From assembly GCA_043721315.1 (NCBI GenBank), contig JAYSQZ010000017.1, forward strand, positions 31,716-95,715: DNA of 64,000 nucleotides. Reading direction: 5' to 3'. Below the pieces are notes generated by a model. That model was given only the letters and a program-made list of their open reading frames with translations. It was not told the DNA's origin and ran no database searches. Source of the stretch: Elstera sp043721315 (GTDB lineage Bacteria > Pseudomonadota > Alphaproteobacteria > Elsterales > Elsteraceae). This document shows, in pieces, positions 18,467-26,474 of this stretch; within the stretch, counting starts at the first letter, position 1; each line of letters starts with the position of its first letter. The translations under genes and the position numbers were made by a program.

Positions 18467-20182
18467 ATGTCCGCCAGCAATTTCAAAACTGAGAATAATA
18501 CTTACCGAAAACTGATTGGTAATGGTCTGAGCTATCGCATTCCACGCTTTCAACGAGACTATAGTTGGACGGATGAGGAATGGGAAGATCTATGGTCGGA
18601 TATCTTGGAATCGGTTCGCGATGGCGGCGAGACAGCCCATTATATGGGGTATCTTGTTCTGCAATCCCAAGACGAGAAGACCTTTGATGTTATCGACGGT
18701 CAGCAACGCCTAACAACACTCAGCTTAATCGTTCTCGCCGTTTTGAAAAATCTCCAACGTCTTATCGAGGACAAAAAAAGCTCTGACGACAATCAGAGAC
18801 GCCTCGATCAAATTCGGCAGACTTACATAGGTTATTTAGACCCCGTTACGCTCATTACGCGCAGCAAACTTTCTCTAAACCGTAATAACGATAATTATTA
18901 CCAGACCCATCTTGTTTCTCTGGGGCATTTGCCGCAAAGAGGCCTTCGTGCTTCCGAACACAGTCTTCGCAAGGCATTTGAATGGTATGATCGCCGAGTC
19001 AAAGATTATAGTAAAAAAGAAAATGGGGACGAGGGCATTGCACTTGCATCACTCCTTGAAACCATGAGTGATAGGTTATTTTTTACAGTGATTAGCGTCA
19101 CAGACGAACTCAATGCCTATAAGGTTTTTAAGACTCTTAACGCTCGCGGCGTACGCTTATCTTCTACTGATTTACTCAAAAATTACCTATTCTCGGTTCT
19201 CAGTAAGAACGCTAACAATGTCGAAGAGATGCAATCGCTCGAAAATCGCTGGGAGTCGATGGTCTCTAAGCTTGGAGCAGAGAGTTTTCCCGATTTTTTA
19301 CGTATTCACTGGATAAGTCGAAAAAGTTTTGTAAGGCAATCAGATCTATTCAAGATAATTAGAAGCAAAATAATTGACAGATCCGAGGCATTTGATCTTC
19401 TTCGTAGCATGGAAGAAGATATGGATACTTATCTTTCCCTTACAAATCCTGAAGCATCTCATTGGGCACCTCAGTGGAGAACTTGGGCGCAGCAACTGCG
19501 TATGTTTCGTGTTCGGCAACCTTTTTCTATTCTGTTTGCAGCTCACCGTAAACTAAACGATGACGATTTCGCTACTGTTTTACGTGCCTGCGTAATGATT
19601 TCATTTCGCTATAATGTGATTGGCAGTCTTCCAACACATGAGCAGGAGAAAATATATTCTAATACCGCACAAAAGATTAATACACATGAGTCTTATTCGG
19701 CTAACAAAATCTTAGAGTCCTTGCAAAGTATCTATCCTAAAGATGATGCGTTTAAAATGGCTTTTGCTGATAAAATCATTCGCACAACCGATACCCGTAA
19801 TAACCGCGTTGTTCGATATATTTTATGTGAATTAGAGCGACAAGATAGTAATAATTCTCATGATTTTGAGGCCGCTACTCTGAGTATCGAACATGTTTTA
19901 CCACAGAACCCCAGTTCCGGCTGGGAAAATTTCAGTGATGAAGAAGCTGATGCATTGGTTTATCGGATAGGCAATATGACAATGCTTGAGAAAAAGCCGA
20001 ATCGCGACTTGGGGAATGCGTCATACGATCAGAAGCGGCCTGTTTTGCAAGAGAGCAATTTTGGATTGACTCAGAAATTGGCTAAAGAGAACGCTGATTG
20101 GACACCAGAGCGTCTCGCAGCCCGACAAAAAAAACTCGCCGATATTGCCAGCAGCATCTGGCGCATTGCTCAACTTTCTTGA
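18467..20182 (+). CDS. DUF262/DUF1524 protein, candidate type IV restriction enzyme (GmrSD-like)
   Basis: A 571-residue protein combining an N-terminal DUF262 (GmrS-like, ParB-fold nucleotidase) and a C-terminal DUF1524 (GmrD-like HNH nuclease). DUF262 shows IPRFQRDYSW at 25-34 and the DGQQR motif at 77-81 (VIDGQQRLTTLSLI). DUF1524 shows IEHVLPQNP followed by RIGNMTMLEKKPNRDLGN. Proteins of this layout restrict modified or foreign DNA (GmrSD, BrxU, SspE). The gene is clearly more AT-rich than its neighbours and sits between two housekeeping genes, which suggests horizontal gain. It has its own AT-rich upstream region (18366-18466). No methylase or phosphorothioation genes lie alongside. Confidence 0.85.
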   Translation: MSASNFKTENNTYRKLIGNGLSYRIPRFQRDYSWTDEEWEDLWSDILESVRDGGETAHYMGYLVLQSQDEKTFDVIDGQQRLTTLSLIVLAVLKNLQRLIEDKKSSDDNQRRLDQIRQTYIGYLDPVTLITRSKLSLNRNNDNYYQTHLVSLGHLPQRGLRASEHSLRKAFEWYDRRVKDYSKKENGDEGIALASLLETMSDRLFFTVISVTDELNAYKVFKTLNARGVRLSSTDLLKNYLFSVLSKNANNVEEMQSLENRWESMVSKLGAESFPDFLRIHWISRKSFVRQSDLFKIIRSKIIDRSEAFDLLRSMEEDMDTYLSLTNPEASHWAPQWRTWAQQLRMFRVRQPFSILFAAHRKLNDDDFATVLRACVMISFRYNVIGSLPTHEQEKIYSNTAQKINTHESYSANKILESLQSIYPKDDAFKMAFADKIIRTTDTRNNRVVRYILCELERQDSNNSHDFEAATLSIEHVLPQNPSSGWENFSDEEADALVYRIGNMTMLEKKPNRDLGNASYDQKRPVLQESNFGLTQKLAKENADWTPERLAARQKKLADIASSIWRIAQLS

Positions 20183-20195
20183 TGCGGGACGCTTC

Positions 20196-21377
20196 GTGAA
20201 AGCCCTTATCGTCGGCGGTGGCCCGGCGGGGTTGATGGCGGCGGAAACGCTGCTGAAAGCGGGAGCCTCGGTCGATCTTTATGATGCCATGCCCTCGCTC
20301 GGGCGAAAGTTTCTACTCGCCGGGCGGGGCGGGCTTAATCTCACTCACTCCGACCCTTTACCTGCTTTTCTGGAGCGCTACGGCGCGGAAGCCGAAACCG
20401 TACGCCCGTGGATCGAAACGCTGCCGCCCGAAGCGATCCGGGCGTGGGCGGCGGATTTGGGGATCGAGACCTTCATCGGCACCTCCGGGCGCATCTTTCC
20501 GACTGATTTTAAGGCGGCACCACTGCTGCGCGCTTGGCTCACGCGCCTGCGGGGCCTGGGGTTACGCACGCACACGCGCCACCGCTGGACCGGGCAGGCC
20601 GACGGAAGCGCCCTAACCTTCGAGACGCCAAACGGCCCTATTACCGCGCACGGCGATGCTGTGCTGCTGGCGCTTGGCGGGGCAAGCTGGCCGCATCTCG
20701 GCTCGGACGGCGCATGGACCCGCTTCCTGCCCACCCCCATCGCGCCGCTACGGCCCTTCAACTGCGGCTGGCAGATCAATTGGTCGGACGTGTTGACGCA
20801 AAAGGCGGGAAGCCCGCTGAAAACCGTTGCGCTCTCGGCGGGTACCCAGCGCGTGCGTGGCGAGATTATTCTGACCGAATATGGCCTAGAGGGCAGCGCA
20901 CTTTACGCCCTCTCTCACTCTCTTGCGCCGGGCGTAACCCTCAGCATTGATCTGCTGCCGGATCATAACGAACGCTTCGTGCTAGAAAAGCTCGCCCAGC
21001 GCGGCAGTGCCTCGCTGGGGTCGTTCCTGAAAAAGAGTTTCCGCCTGCCCCCCGCCGCCATCGCGCTGCTGAACGAAGGCGTGCGGGGGCCGGGGTGGGA
21101 TGCGCCCGCCGCACTCGCCCGCCGCCTGAAAGCGCTGCCGCTCGTCTTGACTGGGCCGCGCCCCATCGCCGAAGCTATTTCCAGCGCGGGCGGGGTTCAG
21201 TTTAACGGTCTTACTCCAGGGCTGATGCTCGCCGAAAGACCCGGCTGGTTCGTGGCGGGGGAAATGCTAGATTGGGCCGCGCCCACGGGCGGCTATCTGC
21301 TGAACGCCTGCCTTGCCAGTGGTATTGTTGCAGCGCGCGGTATGCTCGCCCTTATTTCGCCACGTCTGCCGGGTTAA
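20196..21377 (+). CDS. NAD(P)/FAD-dependent oxidoreductase (HI0933/BaiN-like, TIGR03862 type)
   Basis: A flavoprotein of about 393 residues with an N-terminal dinucleotide-binding loop (ALIVGGGPAGLMAAE), the family motif GRGGLNLTHSD, and a C-terminal FAD-contacting segment GEMLDWAAPTGGYLLNACLASG. This pattern belongs to the HI0933-like flavoprotein family, whose physiological substrate is mostly unknown. GTG 20196 is chosen so that KALIVGGG lies at the very N-terminus; the upstream in-frame start at 20145 lies inside the preceding restriction gene. Confidence 0.82.
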   Translation: MKALIVGGGPAGLMAAETLLKAGASVDLYDAMPSLGRKFLLAGRGGLNLTHSDPLPAFLERYGAEAETVRPWIETLPPEAIRAWAADLGIETFIGTSGRIFPTDFKAAPLLRAWLTRLRGLGLRTHTRHRWTGQADGSALTFETPNGPITAHGDAVLLALGGASWPHLGSDGAWTRFLPTPIAPLRPFNCGWQINWSDVLTQKAGSPLKTVALSAGTQRVRGEIILTEYGLEGSALYALSHSLAPGVTLSIDLLPDHNERFVLEKLAQRGSASLGSFLKKSFRLPPAAIALLNEGVRGPGWDAPAALARRLKALPLVLTGPRPIAEAISSAGGVQFNGLTPGLMLAERPGWFVAGEMLDWAAPTGGYLLNACLASGIVAARGMLALISPRLPG

Positions 21378-21394
21378 AGTGATTGGCTTTAGGA

Positions 21395-21499
21395 TTAGAG
21401 CGTTTTTCGTTCACATTCGTTCACGATAAAAGCTCTAGTTTTTTGTTTTGTTTAGCAAATGTGTCGTCGCGAGTGATTCCACCCGCTCGGGATTTGCTC
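21395..21499. repeat. 105-base two-hairpin dispersed repeat, copy C
   Basis: First hairpin TTAGAGCGTTTTT...AAAAGCTCTAG (21395-21438), T-rich spacer, second hairpin with arms AGCAAAT / ATTTGCT enclosing CGAGTGATTCCACCCG. It is the reverse complement of copy B at 24465-24569, with the same 105-base length. It ends immediately before the GAAGGA ribosome site of the LolA-like gene, so it supplies that gene's 5-prime leader. Confidence 0.8.
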
Positions 21500-21515
21500 C
21501 GAAGGATCATACAGA

Positions 21516-22169
21516 ATGCTTGGGATTGCTCGCCGCGCGGTACTTGCCATATTGGCGCTCGCCCTTCTCTCTACCCCCGCACTGGCCGCAAAAGCCAAAC
21601 CCTGGCCGCTCACGCCCCAAGACAAGATCGACCTTGCCCGCATCGAAACCTATTTCGACGGGCTAAAAACCCTCACGGCGAAGTTCTTGCAAATAACCGA
21701 TACGGGCGCAATTGCGCGCGGTGCGGTGTTTATTCAACGCCCTGGCAAGATGCGGTTCGACTATGCCCCGCCCTCCCCCGTGGTCATGATCGCCGATGGC
21801 TCGTTCTTAACCTACCATGACCGCGAGTTGAACGAGACCACGGCCCTGCCCCTCAGCACCACGCCGGTCGCTTTTCTGCTGCGCGACAAAGTGCGCTTGA
21901 GCCAAGACATAACAGTAACGCGCATTGATCGCGGCCCCGGCGTTCTGCGCGTTTCCGTGCGCGCGACCGATGACACCGAGCAAGGGGAGCTTACGTTGCA
22001 GTTCAGCGAAGCGCCATTTCGGCTTGAGCAATGGAGCGTGCTCGATAGCCAAAATCGCTCGACCCGCGTTACCCTGATTGATGCCCGTACAGGCGACCCC
22101 ATCGACGCCAAAGTGTTTGAATTCCGCGACCCAAAGTTCTTCAATCAGCCCGTGGAGCGGTATAATTAG
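21516..22169 (+). CDS. lolA: LolA-like outer-membrane lipoprotein carrier
   Basis: A 217-residue periplasmic protein with a signal peptide (residues 1-24, cleavage after ALA) and a LolA-type half-barrel. Family features include FLQITDTGAIARGAVFIQRPGKMRFDY, IADGSFLTYHDRELNE and PVAFLL. LolA shuttles lipoproteins from the LolCDE complex across the periplasm to the outer membrane. The gene symbol is given by family resemblance; a LolA-like paralogue of other function cannot be excluded. The leader contains repeat copy C. Confidence 0.85.
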   Translation: MLGIARRAVLAILALALLSTPALAAKAKPWPLTPQDKIDLARIETYFDGLKTLTAKFLQITDTGAIARGAVFIQRPGKMRFDYAPPSPVVMIADGSFLTYHDRELNETTALPLSTTPVAFLLRDKVRLSQDITVTRIDRGPGVLRVSVRATDDTEQGELTLQFSEAPFRLEQWSVLDSQNRSTRVTLIDARTGDPIDAKVFEFRDPKFFNQPVERYN

Positions 22170-22198
22170 CCATTCTGCGAATTTGGATATACTTTAGG

Positions 22199-22330
22199 AG
22201 ATCTGTGTGTGAGTGCCTACTGTTGCAAGGAGCGCACCGCTCGTCTAAACTTATTCCGTGATCCGTTGGTGCGCCCGCGCTGGCCTCTAAGTACGGCGGC
22301 ACAAAAAGAGGTGCGCGCGCGCCTCTTTTG
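22199..22330 (+). ncRNA. Structured small RNA candidate downstream of the LolA-like gene (6S-like architecture)
   Basis: A TATACT box at 22188-22193 precedes this stretch. GTGCC-TACT (22213-22221) can pair with AGTA and GGCAC (22290-22293, 22298-22302) across a CGGC bulge; GCGCACC (22232-22238) pairs with GGTGCGC (22268-22274). This leaves an open internal region between two stems, the general shape of 6S RNA. A GC-rich hairpin with flanks AAAAGAGG / CCTCTTTT (22304-22311, 22322-22329) closes it like a terminator. It is shorter than typical 6S RNA and not at the usual locus, so the class is uncertain. A small reading frame starting at a GTG near 22209 also spans the region. Confidence 0.4.
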
Positions 22331-22429
22331 TATTTGCCTTACTGGCCTTTGATCTCCTCGAGGGCGGGCAATCGGGGCGGTGATAGGCTCGCGATCCGCG
22401 CCGCCACCGCTGAAGACACCTTGCATCGG

Positions 22430-22538
22430 TTAGAGCGTTTTCCAGTCGCCGAGACTCACTTCAAGCGCTCTGCCTCTTTGTTTTTTTTAAGCAAATGCGC
22501 CGCCGCAGGTGATGCTGCCCGCCCGTTATTTGCTCTAG
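22430..22538. repeat. Dispersed two-hairpin repeat, diverged copy D
   Basis: Same layout and orientation as copy C: TTAGAGCGTTTTCC...AAGCGCTCTG, a TTTGTTTTTTTTAAGCAAAT spacer, then a second arm ending ATTTGCTCTAG. Several arm positions have diverged. It ends 11 bases before the ATG of the AbrB-type gene, again supplying the leader. Confidence 0.7.
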
Positions 22539-22549
22539 TAGGGACTATC

Positions 22550-22750
22550 ATGCAGGTCTTCCGCCGGGGTAATACTCTCACCATTCGTTTGCCCGCCGGT
22601 CTTGTCGGGGCACTCGCGTTAAAAGAAGGCTACGATGTTGATGTTCGGATCGCCCCAGACCGCACCCAGGCACTCGAAAGCCTTCGAGCGCTGCGGAAGC
22701 CGCTGCCGCCGGGGTGGTCGTTTGATCGCGCTGAGGCGAACGAACGGTAA
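22550..22750 (+). CDS. AbrB/MazE-type DNA-binding protein, solitary antitoxin-like
   Basis: A 66-residue protein with the swapped-hairpin AbrB/SpoVT fold signature: FRRGNTLTIRLPAGLVGALALKEG resembles the MazE/VapB N-terminus, and the tail PLPPGWSFDRAEANER resembles toxin-neutralising tails. ATG 22550 is selected since it puts the fold at the N-terminus; the longer open frame upstream runs through repeat copy D. No PIN- or MazF-type toxin gene follows: the next 115 bases are non-coding before grxC. It may be an orphan antitoxin or a stand-alone regulator. Confidence 0.7.
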   Translation: MQVFRRGNTLTIRLPAGLVGALALKEGYDVDVRIAPDRTQALESLRALRKPLPPGWSFDRAEANER

Positions 22751-22865
22751 TCGGCCCGCGCCGTAACCCCTTCAAGTCCGCATAGCCAACCCTCATTCTT
22801 GACCCTAGCATCTTTTTAGAACTCTTCTTAACTATACCTGTAGCGTTTGAACCAGTGAGACCCCC

Positions 22866-23123
22866 ATGGCCAAGATTGAACTTTATGCCGATCCGTTCTG
22901 CCCCTATTGCGCCAAGGCCAAACGCCTGCTGACCGCCAAGGGCCAAACTTGGGAAGAGTTTGATGTGATGGCAAAGCCCGCGTTGCGTGCCGAAATGCGC
23001 GCCCGTTCCGGCGGCAAGAACAGCGTGCCGCAAGTTTTCATTGATGGCACCCTCATTGGTGGCTGCGACGATCTGCACGCGCTTGAGGCTAAGGGCGGGC
23101 TTGATCCGCTGCTGGCCGCCTAA
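22866..23123 (+). CDS. grxC: Glutaredoxin 3
   Basis: An 85-residue glutaredoxin with the dithiol active site CPYC at residues 12-15, the cis-proline motif NSVPQVFIDG and the glutathione-binding GGCDDLHAL. It reduces disulfides and mixed disulfides with glutathione. It is the first of a three-gene run (grxC, nitrilase-like hydrolase, DUF1178) that is conserved in alphaproteobacteria; 6 bases separate it from the next gene. Confidence 0.93.
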   Translation: MAKIELYADPFCPYCAKAKRLLTAKGQTWEEFDVMAKPALRAEMRARSGGKNSVPQVFIDGTLIGGCDDLHALEAKGGLDPLLAA

Positions 23124-23129
23124 ATCCCT

Positions 23130-23960
23130 ATGCTGCGCGTCGCCCTGATCCAACAGACCGCCGCACGGGACTTCGCGCCGAATCTCGCGTTTCTGGACGC
23201 GCAGATTAAGGACGCCGCCGCAGAAGGTGCACGCCTCATTCTAACCCCAGAAAACTGCGCGATGCTGGAGCCGGATCGGGACGCCCACCGCGCCAAAGCG
23301 CTGACCGAGGAAGGCCACCCGCTGCCGCCGCTGTTTTCGCGGTTGGCGGAAGAATCCGGGGCCTTTCTGCTGGCAGGCTCCATTGCTGTACAGGTGGCGG
23401 GCGGAAAACTCGCCAACCGATCGCTGCTTTTTTCCCCCGATGGCCGCATCGCCGCGCGCTACGATAAAATTCATCTGTTCGATGTCGATCTCGCCAACGG
23501 TGAAAGCTACCGCGAATCGGCGCTGATCGCCCCCGGCGATGCGGCGGTAACGGTGGAAACCCCCGTGGCGCGGTTGGGCCTCAGCGTGTGCTACGATCTG
23601 CGCTTCGCCGCGCTGTTTCGCGCCTTGGCCCAGGCGGGGGCCGATATTCTCACCATCCCGTCTGCCTTCACGGTGCCGACCGGGGAAGCCCATTGGCACG
23701 TGCTGCTGCGGGCACGGGCGATTGAAACCGGCTGCTTCGTGCTCGCCCCCGCGCAAACTGGCACGCACGCCGAAGGCCGCCGCACCTATGGGCATTCGCT
23801 AATCGTGAACCCCTGGGGCGAGATTATCGCCGACGGGGGCACCGAGCCGGGGCTAGTGCTGGCCGATCTCGATTTGGCGGAGGTTGCAGACGCCCGCCAG
23901 CGCATCCCGGCGCTTAGTCATGATAGGCCGTTTACGCGACCCTCTTCCTTTTCCCGATGA
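23130..23960 (+). CDS. Carbon-nitrogen hydrolase (Nit-type amidase)
   Basis: A 276-residue nitrilase-superfamily hydrolase. The catalytic triad is visible: Glu in LILTPENCAML, Lys in RYDKIHLFDVDL, and Cys in GLSVCYDLRF. The pattern and length match Nit1/omega-amidase enzymes; those next to glutaredoxin probably hydrolyse deaminated glutathione (metabolite repair), which fits the grxC neighbour but is inference here. Confidence 0.87.
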   Translation: MLRVALIQQTAARDFAPNLAFLDAQIKDAAAEGARLILTPENCAMLEPDRDAHRAKALTEEGHPLPPLFSRLAEESGAFLLAGSIAVQVAGGKLANRSLLFSPDGRIAARYDKIHLFDVDLANGESYRESALIAPGDAAVTVETPVARLGLSVCYDLRFAALFRALAQAGADILTIPSAFTVPTGEAHWHVLLRARAIETGCFVLAPAQTGTHAEGRRTYGHSLIVNPWGEIIADGGTEPGLVLADLDLAEVADARQRIPALSHDRPFTRPSSFSR

Positions 23961-23979
23961 GCCGACTTATTTAATCTCT

Positions 23980-24429
23980 ATGATCATGTATAGCCTTCTG
24001 TGCTCTGCGGAGCATGGGTTCGACGCTTGGTTCCGCAATAGCGCCGCGTTCGACGCGCAGGCAGCGGGCGGGGCGATTGCCTGCCCGGTCTGCGGCGACA
24101 CCCGCATCCGCAAAGCCCTAATGGCCCCCGCCATTCGCCCATCCTCGAAGGCTGCCGTAACCCCAACCGCAGAAGCCATCGCGGCCCCCACCGCCGAAGA
24201 GACCGATCACCAGGCCGTAGCGATGCAGGCCCTGCGCGAGATGCGCCGCAAGATCGAAGCCGATTGCGATTACGTTGGCGATAATTTTGCCGAAGAAGCC
24301 CGCAAAATTCACTATGGCGAAGTAGAAGCCCACGGCATCTACGGCGAAAGCTCGGAAGCCGACCGGGAAGCGCTGGCGGAAGAAGGCATCGAGGTTGGCC
24401 GGATTCCGTGGGTGCCGTTGGGGAATTAG
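23980..24429 (+). CDS. DUF1178 family protein
   Basis: A 149-residue protein with the DUF1178 N-terminus (MIMYSLLCSAEHGFDAWFRNSAAFD), a CPVCGD zinc-knuckle pair, and KALMAPAIRP, followed by a helical C-terminus with YGEVEAHGIYGESSEADREAL. The function of the family is unknown. ATG 23980 is chosen because the family begins MIxYSL; it starts 20 bases after the hydrolase gene, closing the conserved trio. Confidence 0.88.
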   Translation: MIMYSLLCSAEHGFDAWFRNSAAFDAQAAGGAIACPVCGDTRIRKALMAPAIRPSSKAAVTPTAEAIAAPTAEETDHQAVAMQALREMRRKIEADCDYVGDNFAEEARKIHYGEVEAHGIYGESSEADREALAEEGIEVGRIPWVPLGN

Positions 24430-24464
24430 CATCCTGATGAGAGCAAAGTTTTCACGCGCTCTTA

Positions 24465-24569
24465 GAGCAAATCCCGAGCGGGTGGAATCACCCGCGACGA
24501 CGCATTTGCTCAACAAAACAACCAATTAGAGTGTTTACTGTGAGCCGGTGCGAACGGAAAACGCTCTAA
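24465..24569. repeat. 105-base two-hairpin dispersed repeat, copy B
   Basis: First hairpin has outer arms GAGCAAAT (24465-24472) and ATTTGCTC (24504-24511) enclosing CGGGTG...CACCCG; a spacer of CAACAAAACAACCAA follows; second hairpin TTAGAGTGTTT (24526-24536) pairs with AAACGCTCTAA (24559-24569). It is an inverted copy of element C with identical overall length and lies between DUF1178 and the rpsA terminator. Confidence 0.8.
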
Positions 24570-24575
24570 CAAACA

Positions 24576-24605
24576 ACCGCCGCCGAGGTTGCCCCCGGCG
24601 GCGGT
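24576..24605. terminator. Strong hairpin terminator between DUF1178 and rpsA
   Basis: ACCGCCGCCG (24576-24585) and CGGCGGCGGT (24596-24605) form a perfect 10-base GC stem. CTTTTT follows on the plus strand, and a TTGTTTGTT tail follows on the minus strand. It therefore can terminate rpsA from the right and any transcript from the left. Confidence 0.8.
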
Positions 24606-24636
24606 CTTTTTGAGCAGCGATGAAGGGCCTGACGGC

Positions 24637-26331
24637 TTACTTCGTCACGTCATCCTTCTGGCGCGCGTTCCGCATGGCCGCCCCCAGAATATCGCCCAGC
24701 GAGGCACCCGAATCGGAGGAGCCGAATTCCGCCATAGCGGCCTTCTCTTCTTCCATTTCGCGGGCCTTGACCGACAGGCTGACGCGGCGCGAGCCTTTAT
24801 CAATCTGGGTCACTTTCGCATCAATCTTGTCACCAACCGCAAAGCGTTCGGTGCGTTGATCGGCGCGGTCGCGGGCCAGTTCGGCCTTACGGATGAAGCC
24901 GTGAACACCTTCGGTGATTTCAACTTCGATACCGTTTTCTTGAACCTGCGTGATCGTGCACGTAACGACTTCGTTCTTGCGAACGGTGCCGATGGAGGCT
25001 TCAAACGGATCGGCGGTGAGCTGTTTAATGCCCAGGCTGATACGCTCTTTTTCCACATCGACATCAAGAACGCGAACGCGCACTTGGTCGCCCTTTTTGA
25101 AGTCCTGAATGGCTTCTTCGCCGGGACGTTCCCAATCAATATCCGACAGATGAACCATGCCGTCGATGTCGCCGGGCAGACCCACGAACAGACCGAATTC
25201 GGTGATGTTCTTGACTTCGCCTTCAATCTCCGTATTGGCCGGGAACTTGGTCACGAACGTATCCCACGGATTGTCCATGCACTGCTTCAGACCAAGGCTG
25301 ATGCGACGCTTCACCGGATCGACATCCAACACCATCACTTCGACTTCTTGACTGGTCGAAACGATCTTGCCCGGATGGACGTTCTTCTTCGTCCAGCTCA
25401 TTTCGGAAACGTGGACCAAGCCTTCAATGCCGGGTTCCAGTTCCACGAATGCGCCGTAATCCGTGATGTTGGTCACGCGGCCATTGAACTTGGCACCCAT
25501 CGGGTACTTAGCGGCAACGCCTTCCCAAGGATCGGCTTCAAGCTGCTTCATGCCAAGGCTGATACGCTGGGTTTCCGAGTTGAAGCGGATAACTTGCACA
25601 TTGACCGACTGGCCAATCGTGAGGGCTTCGGACGGATGATTGATACGACGCCACGCAATATCGGTGACGTGCAGCAAACCATCGACGCCGCCAAGATCCA
25701 CGAACGCACCGTAGTCGGTGATGTTCTTGACCACGCCTTGCAGAATTTGGCCTTCCTTGAGGGAGGCCACCAACTCCGACCGGGCTTCGGCACGCGACTC
25801 TTCGAGCACAGCCCGACGCGACACGACGATATTGCCGCGACGACGGTCCATCTTCAGAATCTGGAACGGCTGCGGGGAACCCATCAGCGGGGTAATGTCG
25901 CGCACTGGGCGGATATCCACCTGGCTGCCCGGCAAGAAGGCCACGGCACCCGACAGATCGACCGTGAAACCACCCTTAACACGACCGAAGATAATCCCGG
26001 TCACGCGCTGTTGTTCGGTGAACGCGCGTTCCAGCACATTCCACGCTTCTTCACGGCGGGCCTTTTCGCGCGACAAGCTGGCTTCGCCATTCTTGTCTTC
26101 CATGCGCTCCAAGTACACTTCAACCGTATCGCCGACCTTCAGTTCAACCGGCAGGCCAGGCGCTGCGAATTCGCGCAGCGGCACACGGCCTTCCGACTTC
26201 AAGCCAACATCAATCAGGGCAAAGTCGTTTTCGATGGCAATGATAATGCCCTTAACGACAGTGCCTTCAAGATTATCACCTGTGCCCAGCGATTCTTCCA
26301 GAAGCGCGGCAAAGCTTTCACTCGTGGTCAT
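24637..26331 (-). CDS. rpsA: 30S ribosomal protein S1
   Basis: S1 binds mRNA leaders and the 30S subunit to promote initiation on structured messages. The 564-residue protein carries six S1 repeats; the copies are recognisable from recurring GxVxxITDYGAFVDL-type cores, for example GVVKNITDYGAFVDL, GRVTNITDYGAFVEL and GEVKNITEFGLFVGL. The N-terminal repeats (from GTVVKGII) are more divergent, as expected for the ribosome-binding part. It lies downstream of cmk on the same strand, the standard order. Confidence 0.97.
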   Translation of the reverse strand: MTTSESFAALLEESLGTGDNLEGTVVKGIIIAIENDFALIDVGLKSEGRVPLREFAAPGLPVELKVGDTVEVYLERMEDKNGEASLSREKARREEAWNVLERAFTEQQRVTGIIFGRVKGGFTVDLSGAVAFLPGSQVDIRPVRDITPLMGSPQPFQILKMDRRRGNIVVSRRAVLEESRAEARSELVASLKEGQILQGVVKNITDYGAFVDLGGVDGLLHVTDIAWRRINHPSEALTIGQSVNVQVIRFNSETQRISLGMKQLEADPWEGVAAKYPMGAKFNGRVTNITDYGAFVELEPGIEGLVHVSEMSWTKKNVHPGKIVSTSQEVEVMVLDVDPVKRRISLGLKQCMDNPWDTFVTKFPANTEIEGEVKNITEFGLFVGLPGDIDGMVHLSDIDWERPGEEAIQDFKKGDQVRVRVLDVDVEKERISLGIKQLTADPFEASIGTVRKNEVVTCTITQVQENGIEVEITEGVHGFIRKAELARDRADQRTERFAVGDKIDAKVTQIDKGSRRVSLSVKAREMEEEKAAMAEFGSSDSGASLGDILGAAMRNARQKDDVTK

Positions 26332-26474
26332 ACATGCTCCAGTCCGGCTGTCCCTGGTTCGGCTATCGGAGCCGAACGGCGCAACCGCTGGACGATGGCG
26401 GCAACGCGGGGTTGGAGAGTGACGAAAACCCCCAAGCCCTGCCCCTTGGAGAAGCGGTCAGGGCGAGAAGGCGG

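Noticed and set aside
22209..22350. A 47-codon frame starting at GTG after the AGGAG site
   Set aside because: It overlaps strong RNA pairing, and its composition (many Arg and Cys) matches no family; a structured RNA explains the conserved-looking stems better, though the peptide is not excluded.
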